A stretch of DNA of 6,781 nt from Actinomycetota bacterium (GTDB lineage Bacteria; Actinomycetota; Thermoleophilia; UBA2241). Location of the stretch: assembly GCA_003164655.1 (NCBI GenBank), contig PLTW01000075.1, positions 1 to 6,781 on the forward strand. Direction: 5' to 3'. Made by a program: the position numbers and the translations under genes. Numbering within the stretch: position 1 is the stretch's first letter; the number at the start of each line of letters is the position of its first letter. The notes beneath the pieces are model-generated. The model was given only the letters and a program-made list of their open reading frames with translations, searched no databases and was not told the origin of the DNA. Of this stretch, positions 1 to 6,781 are shown one piece after another.

Positions 1-2072
1 ACCCAGCCACCGCGACGCATGACCGGCGCGCCGATGTCGCGCAGTCCCGGCGAGGGGTCGTCGTGGCTATGGAGCAACGCATAGCCAGCGCCCATCGCCA
101 GGGCGAGCTTGCGCGCCGAAGCGGCGCTGGTCGTCTCATAGAGTGCCGCGATGTCACGCTCCAGCAGCCTCGTGCGCGCCGGGTACAGGGCCCGTGCCCA
201 CGAAGCCCGCTCCAGGACGCTCTGGCGTCCGCCGATGGCGCTCACCCAGTTCTGCGACTCGAGCTCGAAGTGCTGCACGACAACGGCGTTGCGCGGTACC
301 TGGCGGTCCCAGTGCTCCATCATCTGCAGGACCGTGGTCGGCAGTCTGCCGCCGTCGGTGTAGCGCACCGCCGTGATGCCGTGCAATGCGGCCAGCAGGG
401 CGACGACGACGACCACGCAGCTCAAGGCCCAAGCCGCGCTCCGGGTCAGCCACGCCGGCCGCGCCCAGGTCTTCAGCGCGGCGCTGACTGCCACGGCAGC
501 GGCCGTAAGGGTGATCCACCAGAGGTTCTGGATGGTGTGCCAGGGCACGTTCCACGGTGCGTAGGAGTCGCGGCCGCGCTGCGCGACGAACAGACCGACG
601 AGCACGATCAAGACGCCGAGGGTGAGCGCCATCTGGCTGGCCAGCGGCGCTCGCCCAAACGGCCGCTCGCCCCGGCTGCGCGCCCGCCACAGCGCCGCCA
701 CCAGAACCACGGCTCGCCAACCGAGCAGCGCCAACCCGACAAACGCCAGTACGAAGAGCTCCTCTCCGCCGAGGCCATGGCGCTGAAACGGCGCCACCAG
801 ATGACGAAGCAGCAGGTACCGAGTCACCTCACCGGAATCGAGGATATGGCGGCCGAGCCCGCCGAGCCTGAAGCCCGGGGCGTCGCTCCGACCGATGGTC
901 GGCGGGTAGGCCACGAGAGCGCTGGCGATGGCGACCGCGATGGCGACTGCCGCCGGTCGCCACTTGCCCCGGCGGGCACGCCACAGCCGGTAGACCAGCA
1001 CGGCCACGAACGCCGGACCGAGCACCAGGGCGATCGGCGTCGCCATCAGTGTCGTGGCGCCGGCGATCACGGCAGCCAGCGCCAGCGGTCCGCTGAGATG
1101 GTCCTCGTCGGTGAGCGCCACCAGCGCCAGACAGGTCATGGCGCCCACGGCGCCCACCGCCGACGGTGGGTTGAGACTGAAGTAGCGCACTATCTGCAGA
1201 CCGCCGTCACCGCTGACCCGCGGCAGCCAGCTGGACGCGAACGTCAGGCCGAGCAGGCCGAGCGCCACCAGCCCGGCACGCTGCGAGCGCCCCCAGGCGA
1301 CGGCGAACACGACGATCGCCGCGAAGACCGCCAGCAGCATGACCGGCGTAATGATGCGAAAGTAGGCCGCGTCGACCGGCAGGTGCAGAGTCTTGATGAA
1401 GAGGGTCGCCATCGTGTCAGCGGCCGGATGGTAGGCGACTCTGCCGACGCCGGTCTCGAGCGGGTAACCGGGCAGTGGCATGCCGTGGTAGAGACCGTCC
1501 TTGATCATGGCGAGGTGGTAGAGGGCGTCCCAGTACTGGGTGAACGTGCTCCGGGCGCCGCTCGTCTGCCAGTAACCGGTGCTCTGGACCACGGCACGCA
1601 GCAGCAGGGCGCCGACAAAGAGCTCGGCGGCCAGCAGTGACGGTCTCGGGCGCGTCTCGGGCCTTCTGAACGCGTCGCGCGCAAACCAGGCCCAGCCGCC
1701 TGCCGCCAGGGCCACGGCGATCCACACTGCGGCCTCGCCGAGGCGCAGATAAGCGAGCACGGTGAGCAGAAACGCCGCCAGCGCATAGCCGACGACGTAG
1801 CGCAGTCCCGCCCAGGTGAGCCGCCGCTCCGGCACTCGTGCCAGGCCCAGGGCCAGGTGGCCCAGGCCCAGAAAGATGAAACTGGTTGTGACCACATAGA
1901 GAGCGCCGATGCCGGCGGCGTGAGCGCCGTTCAGCACGACCACAGTCCAGGCGAGCAGGGCAACGCCGGATGCGATGAGAACGGCGTTGCAGACCGTCGG
2001 CGACGCCGGGTGCGAGGGGCTTGCCGCAGGAGACGGAGTTTCAGCCGACGATGGCATCTCAGGATTGTACAT
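1..2072 (-). CDS. Polytopic GT-C-like membrane protein, probable glycosyltransferase (3' end cut off by window edge)
   Basis: The frame is open from the ATG at 2072 to the left edge (690 codons), so the C-terminus is missing. An in-frame TAG at 2118-2120 limits the start; Met1 or Met6 (2057) are the only ATG choices and neither has a clear ribosome binding site. After a Ser/Pro-rich cytoplasmic N-terminus (about 1-26) come roughly 14 hydrophobic segments between residues 27 and 568. A first large loop carries WDALYH (W181, D182, H186), followed by a YHP motif near 214-216. An early loop Asp of this kind is typical of GT-C glycosyltransferases, where it acts as base or metal ligand. A soluble C-terminal part (about 570-690) contains a Gly-Gly-Arg, Trp, Arg pattern seen in bacterial GT39-like and DUF6541-like proteins. 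Known family behaviour suggests transfer of sugar from a polyprenyl-phosphate donor outside the membrane. Substrate and exact family are unknown. It is transcribed divergently from the maturase gene. Confidence 0.75.
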   Translation of the reverse strand, partial: MYNPEMPSSAETPSPAASPSHPASPTVCNAVLIASGVALLAWTVVVLNGAHAAGIGALYVVTTSFIFLGLGHLALGLARVPERRLTWAGLRYVVGYALAAFLLTVLAYLRLGEAAVWIAVALAAGGWAWFARDAFRRPETRPRPSLLAAELFVGALLLRAVVQSTGYWQTSGARSTFTQYWDALYHLAMIKDGLYHGMPLPGYPLETGVGRVAYHPAADTMATLFIKTLHLPVDAAYFRIITPVMLLAVFAAIVVFAVAWGRSQRAGLVALGLLGLTFASSWLPRVSGDGGLQIVRYFSLNPPSAVGAVGAMTCLALVALTDEDHLSGPLALAAVIAGATTLMATPIALVLGPAFVAVLVYRLWRARRGKWRPAAVAIAVAIASALVAYPPTIGRSDAPGFRLGGLGRHILDSGEVTRYLLLRHLVAPFQRHGLGGEELFVLAFVGLALLGWRAVVLVAALWRARSRGERPFGRAPLASQMALTLGVLIVLVGLFVAQRGRDSYAPWNVPWHTIQNLWWITLTAAAVAVSAALKTWARPAWLTRSAAWALSCVVVVVALLAALHGITAVRYTDGGRLPTTVLQMMEHWDRQVPRNAVVVQHFELESQNWVSAIGGRQSVLERASWARALYPARTRLLERDIAALYETTSAASARKLALAMGAGYALLHSHDDPSPGLRDIGAPVMRRGGW

Positions 2073-2265
2073 GGTCGGTCCGCGGCGGGGGTTCTCGGGT
2101 GTGGGTGTCAGGACCCTCTATTCGCGGACTCGAACGCGCGGCTCGGCTGGGCAGGGTGAGCGATTCGCACGTTATGGAGATAGCATGCGAGTGTCGGCTC
2201 TCGCGCAATCAGAACGCCAGCCCGGAGGTGGACTGGGCTGCGGTGATCAGGGGCCGGCGGAGGGG
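2073..2265. promoter_or_regulatory. Divergent intergenic region between the membrane protein and maturase genes
   Basis: Two genes diverge from this stretch, so it must hold promoters in both directions or at least their 5' leaders. I could not pick out a convincing -35/-10 pair on either strand. Third-position GC is visibly lower from 2185 to 2265 than after 2266, which argues that this part is untranslated leader. A small inverted repeat (GCGAG at 2187-2191 and CTCGC at 2200-2204, 8-base loop) lies here but is too short to call an operator. If the maturase begins at the ATG at 2185, the region shrinks to 2073-2184. Confidence 0.4.
2259..2265 (+). promoter_or_regulatory. Purine-rich ribosome binding site candidate of the maturase gene
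   Basis: GGAGGGG is a strong Shine-Dalgarno match. It sits almost against the ATG at 2266 but at a normal distance from the in-frame GTG at 2275. It bears directly on the start choice: it may serve GTG 2275, while the competing GGAG at 2176-2179 would serve ATG 2185. Confidence 0.45.
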
Positions 2266-3726
2266 ATGCACATCGTGGACGGAAGTGGCGCGGAGCACAC
2301 GTTCGATACCGCCGTGTCGGTGACGCCTGAGAGCAGCTCGTACCACGGCTTGCCGACGAGTCGTCCCGGCGCCGCGCCGCCCGGCGCCCCGATCGCCTTT
2401 CACGTGCTGGCCAAGCCGACGGGGGCCGTCTGCAACCTGAACTGCGAGTACTGCTTCTTTTTGTCCAAGGAGCAGCTCTACCCGGGCAGCCGCTTTCGCA
2501 TGACCGGGGAACTGCAGGAGACCTACCTGCGCCAGCTCCTGGAGGCCCACGCGCGGGCCCCGGAGGTCGTGGTGGCCTGGCAGGGCGGTGAGCCGACCCT
2601 GATGGGCATCGAGTTCTTTCGCCGCGCCATCGAGCTCGAGCGCCGGTTCGCACGGCCGGGCCAGCGCGTCCTCAACACGCTCCAGACCAACGGCACGCTG
2701 CTCGACGACGAGTGGGGCGCGTTCCTGAAGGCAAGCGAGTTTCTCGTGGGGCTCTCGGTCGACGGACCGCGAGAGCTGCACGACGCCTTTCGGGTCGACA
2801 AGGGCGGGCGGCCGACCTTCGACCGCGTGATGAACGGTCTCGACGTTCTCCGGCGCCACGACGTCGAGTGGAACGCGCTGACGACCGTGCATTCGGTCAA
2901 CGGAGGCCACGGCCGAGAGGTGTATGCGTTCCTGCGCGACGAGCTGGGCGCGACCTTCGTCCAGTTCATCCCGATCGTCGAGCGCGCCACCTCCGAGACG
3001 CTCGCCATCGCCGACGTCGGGTGGGGAGACGGTGTGAAAGGCCGTCCTACTTACACGCAGAGGGGGGAGCTTGTCACCCATCGTTCGCTCTCGCCCGAGC
3101 AGTACGGCCGCTTCCTGATCGACGTCTTCGAAGAATGGGTGCGGCGCGACATCGGCACGGTGTACGTGCAGGAATTCGACACGGCCCTCGCCAACTGGTA
3201 TGGCGAGCCGGGCGGAATGTGCGTGCATGCCGAGACCTGCGGGCTCCAGCTCGCCCTCGAGCACAACGGCGACCTGTACTCGTGCGATCACTTCGTCGAG
3301 CCCGAGTTTCTGCTCGGCAACATCGACGACAGGCGCCTGGCCGAGCTTGTGAGCTCGCCCCGGCAGGTCGGGTTCGGACAGGCCAAGCTCGATACCCTGA
3401 CGCAGTTCTGCCGGGACTGCGAGCTGCTCGGCGTCTGCCATGGAGGCTGCCCGAAGGACCGCTTCGCGGTCGCGCCCTCCGGGGAACCCGGTCAGCACTA
3501 CCTGTGCCCGAGCTACCAGGCGTTCTTTGGCCATGTCGCCCGCCCGATGGCGGCCATGTGCGGGCTGCTGCGGGCCAACCGGGCGCCGGCCGAGCTGATG
3601 CGCAGCTACGCCACACAGGACGCGCGGCGGGGGCGCAACGATCCCTGCACCTGCGGCAGCGGCCGCAAGTGGAAGCACTGCCACGGCTCTCGCACTATCA
3701 TGGGGGCCAGGCCGCAAACGAGGTAG
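2266..3726 (+). CDS. Anaerobic sulfatase-maturating enzyme (radical SAM, SPASM domain) with C-terminal SEC-C motif
   Basis: A radical SAM enzyme of the anSME family, which oxidises an active-site Cys or Ser of sulfatases to formylglycine. Numbered from the ATG at 2266 (486 aa), the radical SAM cluster motif is C56-x3-C60-x2-C63, followed by the SAM-binding GGEP at 107-110. The SPASM domain has C319-x5-C325-x14-C340 and then C382-x2-C385-x5-C391-x3-C395-x18-C414. This is almost the spacing of the two auxiliary [4Fe-4S] clusters in Clostridium perfringens anSME. D341, right after C340, matches that enzyme's catalytic base Asp277. The tail carries a SEC-C zinc motif, C461-x-C463-x8-C472-H473. 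All key residues are present, so it should be active. The start is uncertain: ATG 2185 has GGAG 5 bases upstream but weaker codon bias after it; ATG 2266 has GGAGG only 2 bases away; GTG 2275 has it 11 bases away. No sulfatase is nearby, so another substrate such as a peptide cannot be excluded. Confidence 0.93.
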   Translation: MHIVDGSGAEHTFDTAVSVTPESSSYHGLPTSRPGAAPPGAPIAFHVLAKPTGAVCNLNCEYCFFLSKEQLYPGSRFRMTGELQETYLRQLLEAHARAPEVVVAWQGGEPTLMGIEFFRRAIELERRFARPGQRVLNTLQTNGTLLDDEWGAFLKASEFLVGLSVDGPRELHDAFRVDKGGRPTFDRVMNGLDVLRRHDVEWNALTTVHSVNGGHGREVYAFLRDELGATFVQFIPIVERATSETLAIADVGWGDGVKGRPTYTQRGELVTHRSLSPEQYGRFLIDVFEEWVRRDIGTVYVQEFDTALANWYGEPGGMCVHAETCGLQLALEHNGDLYSCDHFVEPEFLLGNIDDRRLAELVSSPRQVGFGQAKLDTLTQFCRDCELLGVCHGGCPKDRFAVAPSGEPGQHYLCPSYQAFFGHVARPMAAMCGLLRANRAPAELMRSYATQDARRGRNDPCTCGSGRKWKHCHGSRTIMGARPQTR

Positions 3727-3795
3727 AGACTAGGCTGTGTACGCGGCTGATGGGCCAACAGGCAGGCAACAAGGCAACCAGGGGCCGCGAGCACG

Positions 3796-4317
3796 ATGAA
3801 CGACACCATGACTACTCTTTTGAACCGGCGCAGCATTCGCGCCTTCAAGCCCGAGCAGATCACGGACGAGGAGCTGAACGCCGTCCTGGAGGCGGGCAAG
3901 TACGCGCCCAGCGGCGCCAACCAGCAGTCCGCGCTGTTCGTCGTGGTGCAGGACCGCAAGACCAGAGAGACGATCTCGCGGATGAACCAGGCGGTGACCG
4001 GTGGTGACGCCGATCCCTACTACGGCGCGCCGACGGTCGTTTTGGTGCTCGCCGACAAGGCCAAGGTCACTCCCGTGGAGGACGCCAGCGTGGCCTTAGG
4101 CAACATGTTCAACGCCGCCCACTCGCTGGGCCTGGGCTCGTGCTGGGTGCACCGTGAGCGGCAGATGTTCGAAAGCGACGAAGGCAAGGCGTTGCTCGAG
4201 GAGTGGGGTGTGGCGGGCGACTATGTCGGCGTGGGAGCCTGCGTGCTGGGCTACCCCGACGGCGCGCCGCCCCAGGCGGCTCCTCGCAAAGACGGCTTCG
4301 TCGTGCTGGTGAGGTAG
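3796..4317 (+). CDS. Nitroreductase family protein (compact, FMN-dependent)
   Basis: A 173-residue protein of the nitroreductase superfamily, which binds FMN and uses NAD(P)H to reduce nitro compounds, quinones or other electron-poor substrates in the cytoplasm. The N-terminus has the FMN-phosphate signature R11-R12-S13-x-R15, followed by PSGANQQ at 38-44, which contacts the flavin. The middle has the N103-to-H119 stretch with S115-C116-W117, and the C-terminal part has G147 to P154 ending in a Gly-Tyr-Pro turn, then P163-R164-K165. The length suits the short single-domain branch and no key element is missing. ATG 3796 has AGGGG 11 bases upstream; the in-frame ATG 3808 has none, so 3796 is preferred. 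The gene starts 69 bp after the maturase stop and is followed closely by menA, which suggests co-transcription. Leu101 uses the rare codon TTA (4096-4098). The physiological substrate cannot be told from sequence. Confidence 0.9.
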   Translation: MNDTMTTLLNRRSIRAFKPEQITDEELNAVLEAGKYAPSGANQQSALFVVVQDRKTRETISRMNQAVTGGDADPYYGAPTVVLVLADKAKVTPVEDASVALGNMFNAAHSLGLGSCWVHRERQMFESDEGKALLEEWGVAGDYVGVGACVLGYPDGAPPQAAPRKDGFVVLVR

Positions 4318-4344
4318 CGGGTCGGGGTGCGGCCGCCATCGGCT

Positions 4345-4348
4345 GAGG
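4345..4348 (+). promoter_or_regulatory. Ribosome binding site supporting the GTG start of menA at 4357
   Basis: GAGG lies 8 bases before GTG 4357, a normal spacing. The upstream alternative GTG 4327 has only a GAGG at 4311-4314, 12 bases away and overlapping the end of the nitroreductase gene. Confidence 0.45.
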
Positions 4349-4356
4349 CGAAAGAT

Positions 4357-5283
4357 GTGCGCGGGTCTTCGCCCGTGACGGCCGGCGGCAGGGCAGCGAG
4401 TCCGGGCACGCTCCACTGCTGGTGGCTGGCGATCCGACCCAGGACGCTGCCGGCGGCGGCGGCCGGCGTGATCGTGGGCACCGTCCTGGCGTGGAGAGAC
4501 GGCGGCTTCTTCTTGGTACCGGCCGTGGCGGCGCTGGCCGTGGCGCTGCTGCTGCAGATCGCCAGCAACCTGGCAAACGATGTCTACGACGACGAACGCG
4601 GCGCCGACACCGCCGCGAGGCTCGGCCCGGTGCGCGTGACTCAGTCGGGTCTCTTGAGCCGGGATCAGGTCAAGGGCGGCTTGAAGATCGTGCTCGCCCT
4701 CGCGCTGGAGATCGGCATCTCTCTGACCTTCGTGCGTGGTGTGATGGTGCCGGTCATCGGCGTGGCGGCCATGGTCGCCGCCGTCGCCTACACCGGCGGA
4801 CCCTACCCGCTCGGCTATCACGGTCTCGGGGAGGTGTTCGTCTTTGTGTTCTTCGGGCCGATCGCCGTGGTCGGTACCTACTGGCTGCAGACCGCCACGA
4901 CGTCTGTGCCGGCCTGGCTCATGGCCGCGGCGATCGGGGCCATCGTCACCGCCATCATCGTGGTGAACAACCTGCGCGACATCGAACAGGATCGCGCCGT
5001 CGGCAAGCGCACCATCGCGGTGAGGATCGGGGTGCGCGCCACCAGGCTCGAGTACTGCGCACTCATGACGCTGCCCTACGCGCTGCTTTCGATAATCGTG
5101 GCGACGCACACACTGCCGCTCGCGGCGCTTCTCGGCTGGCTTTCGCTGCCACTGGCGCTGCGGGCGACGAGCCGCGTGTGGACGCAGAGCGGCCGCTCGT
5201 TAAACGTCGCGCTGGCCGAGACGGGCCAGACGGCTCTCCTTTTCAGCGTGCTCTTCGCTCTGGGTGTGATCATCGCGCACTGA
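4357..5283 (+). CDS. menA: 1,4-dihydroxy-2-naphthoate polyprenyltransferase (UbiA superfamily)
   Basis: An integral membrane prenyltransferase that joins 1,4-dihydroxy-2-naphthoate to a polyprenyl diphosphate, giving demethylmenaquinone, the penultimate step of menaquinone synthesis. Numbered from GTG 4357 (308 aa), it starts with the typical AIRPRTLPAA stretch. The first Asp-rich motif is N71-x2-N74-D75-x2-D78-D79, followed by a GPVRVTQSGL segment. The second motif is N204-N205-L206-R207-D208-x3-D212-x3-G216-K217-R218-T219. The NNLRDIE...GKRT form is characteristic of MenA rather than UbiA or other family members. About nine hydrophobic segments are visible and the length is normal. In-frame GTG 4327 would add 10 residues; 4357 is preferred for its ribosome binding site. 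It lies 39 bp (or 9 bp) after the nitroreductase. No other men gene is in the window. Leu282 uses the rare codon TTA (5200-5202). Confidence 0.93.
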   Translation: MRGSSPVTAGGRAASPGTLHCWWLAIRPRTLPAAAAGVIVGTVLAWRDGGFFLVPAVAALAVALLLQIASNLANDVYDDERGADTAARLGPVRVTQSGLLSRDQVKGGLKIVLALALEIGISLTFVRGVMVPVIGVAAMVAAVAYTGGPYPLGYHGLGEVFVFVFFGPIAVVGTYWLQTATTSVPAWLMAAAIGAIVTAIIVVNNLRDIEQDRAVGKRTIAVRIGVRATRLEYCALMTLPYALLSIIVATHTLPLAALLGWLSLPLALRATSRVWTQSGRSLNVALAETGQTALLFSVLFALGVIIAH

Positions 5284-5328
5284 CCGCCGGGAGCCGCATC
5301 GCTAAGCCGGCGCCGGTTCATGAGCGGC

Positions 5329-6600
5329 CTACGCCGGGGCGGCGTTCTTTGGCCAAGGCACGCTGAGGGGCGGCCTGGCCCGCGACGGTCGCAGATGCCC
5401 GGGGTTGACCAGCGTGCTGCCGTTCGGATCGGCGCGCACCGCCTTGTGAAGCGCGCTGCCGCGCCAGAGATCGCGCCACGACAGAAACCACACCGTCCAG
5501 CCGTTGTCCCAGGTCCCGCCCCGCGGGCTGCCGGCGATCGTCACGGGGTCTCCGGGGACGGCAAGCTGGTAGTAGGTCTGGGCGTTTGCCGGAGACAGGT
5601 TCACACAGCCGTGACTGACGTTGACGAAGCCCTGCTCGCCCACCGACCAATAGGCGTCGTGCAGAAAGTCGCCGCTCCAGGTGAACCGCACCGACCACGG
5701 GACCTCGATGTTGTAGCCCGGACCGATCATGTCGACGGGATTGTCCTTGTCGATCGTCAGGTAGGTCCCGTTGGGCGTGGCGTCTCCAGGGCGGCCGGAG
5801 CTCATCGGCCAGTCGGCAAACATCCGTCTGTTGAGGTAGATACGTACCTGGTGGGTCTGGGTGTCGGCCACGGCGATCAGCGAGCGGCCTATGAGGAAGG
5901 TCTGCGTGAGGGTGTGGGTGCCATAGACGCCCGGCGCCCCTTCGACGCCGTTCAAGTTAGCGACGAAGCGCACCCTGGTCTGCGCCGGCCAGTAGTTGCG
6001 CGGTCGAAAGTAGAGGGTCGTGTCGCCGTCCCAGTACCAGGATCCGACCACCGGCCTCGAGGTCCACAGCTCGAGGGAGCGCTCCACTGCCCGGCGTTCG
6101 GTGATGGGCCGGCTGAACCTGAGGATGATGGGCATGCCGACGCCGTAGACCTGGTTGTGACCTTCGAAGATCTCCGTGGAGAAGGTTTGCGGCGGATCGA
6201 GGGTGCGGAACGTGCTCGTTCTGGTGACAGTGCGGCCCGCTGCGTTGGCCGCCGTGACGCGGACCACGTAGCGCGTAGCGACATCGAGCGTCCCGCGGCT
6301 GTGCCACGAGGTGGCGCTCGAGTTGAGCGTACCGCTCACCGCGCCGCCGTCCGTCGTTGCCGTCACGTGCACGATCGTGCCGCCGCTCACCCTGACTCTG
6401 ATGCCGCTCTGCGGCGCGGCGTTCCGGGCGCCGCTGGTGGGCGTGATCGTAAGCCGGGCGGCAGGCGCTACCGGCGCGGGTGCGGGCGCGGGGCTGGCGG
6501 AGGCGTGCTGACGCGCGGCGCCGCCGCAGGCGCCGCCGAGCACTCCCAGGGCAACCAGTGCCGCGGCGGCCGCGATCAGTTTCCTGGGCAGTTCCCGCAA
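5329..6600 (-). CDS. L,D-transpeptidase with two Ig-like domains and YkuD catalytic domain, exported
   Basis: A cell-envelope enzyme that forms 3-3 cross-links between peptidoglycan stem peptides, the family inhibited by carbapenems. Numbered from TTG 6600 (423 aa), a signal sequence (R2, R6, K7, then hydrophobic 8-21) is followed by C25, a possible lipidation site, and a Pro/Ala linker (about 34-48). Two Ig-like domains follow at about 49-135 and 138-238. The YkuD domain (about 240-357) has H314, then S329-H330-G331-C332 with C332 as nucleophile; the 18-residue spacing from H314 to C332 equals H336 to C354 of mycobacterial LdtMt2. A Trp-rich C-terminal subdomain (about 364-383) matches the LdtMt2 tail, and a further Pro-rich extension of some 40 residues follows. 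GTG 6675 is an in-frame alternative (448 aa) directly after a stop codon, without a ribosome binding site; TTG 6600 has GAAAGG 8 bases upstream. The gene converges on menA with 45 bp between stops. Confidence 0.92.
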   Translation of the reverse strand: MRELPRKLIAAAAALVALGVLGGACGGAARQHASASPAPAPAPVAPAARLTITPTSGARNAAPQSGIRVRVSGGTIVHVTATTDGGAVSGTLNSSATSWHSRGTLDVATRYVVRVTAANAAGRTVTRTSTFRTLDPPQTFSTEIFEGHNQVYGVGMPIILRFSRPITERRAVERSLELWTSRPVVGSWYWDGDTTLYFRPRNYWPAQTRVRFVANLNGVEGAPGVYGTHTLTQTFLIGRSLIAVADTQTHQVRIYLNRRMFADWPMSSGRPGDATPNGTYLTIDKDNPVDMIGPGYNIEVPWSVRFTWSGDFLHDAYWSVGEQGFVNVSHGCVNLSPANAQTYYQLAVPGDPVTIAGSPRGGTWDNGWTVWFLSWRDLWRGSALHKAVRADPNGSTLVNPGHLRPSRARPPLSVPWPKNAAPA

Positions 6601-6781
6601 GGGGCCGGCCTTTCGTCGTGTGTTCCGGGTGGCGCCCTGAGGTTCGCCGGGCGCCGCTGAGTGCCTTCTTCCCACTCAAGGCGACGCAGAAGCCGACTCC
6701 CGGGACCTCGTCGTGTCTGCGCGACGCACTCGGCCTGGCCGGCGCCGGTGGCGGCGTTCGCTTCGGCCAGGGGTTCTGGAA
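6601..6781. other. Right-edge region, no convincing gene
   Basis: This lies upstream of the L,D-transpeptidase and should contain its promoter and leader, though no clear -35/-10 pair was found. If GTG 6675 is the true start, its first 75 bases are coding. Short open frames run off the right edge on both strands, but none is long enough, or has a recognisable motif, to be called part of a gene. Confidence 0.35.
6609..6614 (-). promoter_or_regulatory. Ribosome binding site candidate for the L,D-transpeptidase
   Basis: On the minus strand this reads GAAAGG and lies 8 bases before the TTG at 6600. It supports that start, which places the hydrophobic signal core close to the N-terminus, over the GTG at 6675, which has no purine-rich site at a suitable distance. 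The match is partial and TTG is a rare start, so this is tentative. Confidence 0.35.

Noticed and set aside
63..1640. Plus-strand open frame of 525 codons opposite the membrane protein
   Set aside because: The translation is low-complexity, rich in Arg, Gln, His and Gly, with no motif, and it lies fully antisense to a coherent polytopic membrane protein. Long open antisense frames are expected with strong GC bias.
2087..2112. G-rich stretch that might form a G-quadruplex near the membrane protein start
   Set aside because: Only three runs of three or more G are present (2087-2091, 2097-2099, 2103-2105); the fourth has two, below the usual criterion.
2209..3717. Minus-strand open frame of 502 codons opposite the maturase
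   Set aside because: It lies antisense to a gene with all anSME motifs, and its translation shows no recognisable domain.
3727..3795. Possible short precursor peptide gene between the maturase and nitroreductase
   Set aside because: The 69-bp gap holds no frame with a ribosome binding site and a plausible peptide; it reads as leader sequence with small GGCAAC repeats.
4096..5109. Minus-strand open frame of 337 codons over the nitroreductase end and menA
   Set aside because: It is a His/Arg/Gln-rich shadow spanning two well-identified genes on the other strand.
5307..5316. Palindrome CCGGCGCCGG between menA and the L,D-transpeptidase as a terminator
   Set aside because: The stem has no proper loop, and no T-run follows on either strand. 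The same 10-mer recurs near 6740, as expected from base composition.
6676..6781. Possible end of a further gene at the right edge
   Set aside because: The minus-strand frame closing at 6676 is Arg-rich with poor third-position GC, and the other frames are too short to judge.

Overview
The window is strongly GC-rich, and its coding frames favour G or C in the third codon position. It carries an Ig-domain L,D-transpeptidase of the mycobacterial LdtMt2 type, a menaquinone-type prenyltransferase (MenA), an actinobacterial-looking GT-C-like membrane protein and a radical-SAM sulfatase maturase fused to a SEC-C zinc motif. Together these point to a high-GC Gram-positive, most likely an actinomycetote. 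The exact lineage cannot be fixed from the sequence alone, and no rRNA, tRNA, mobile element or CRISPR array was found.

Layout. Bases 1-2072 (minus strand) hold most of a large polytopic membrane protein that runs off the left edge; it resembles GT-C glycosyltransferases. A divergent intergenic region of about 110-190 bp separates it from a plus-strand run of three genes. These are an anaerobic sulfatase-maturating enzyme (2266-3726), a compact FMN nitroreductase (3796-4317) and menA (4357-5283; start possibly 4327). The spacings are 69 bp and 39 bp (or 9 bp), so the three may be one transcript. After a 45-bp convergent gap, the minus strand carries a complete L,D-transpeptidase (5329-6600, possibly from 6675). 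The last ~180 bp at the right edge have no convincing gene.

How the genes fit together. The two minus-strand genes serve the cell envelope: a probable lipid-linked sugar transferase or related membrane enzyme, and a peptidoglycan 3-3 cross-linker. The plus-strand run is redox-oriented: a [4Fe-4S] radical enzyme that makes formylglycine in sulfatases, a flavin reductase and a menaquinone-synthesis step. No sulfatase and no other men gene lies in the window, so the run is not a classical pathway operon. No clearly new multi-gene system is visible. The most notable points are the orphan maturase with its SEC-C tail, its tight linkage to the nitroreductase and menA, and the unclassified GT-C-like protein.
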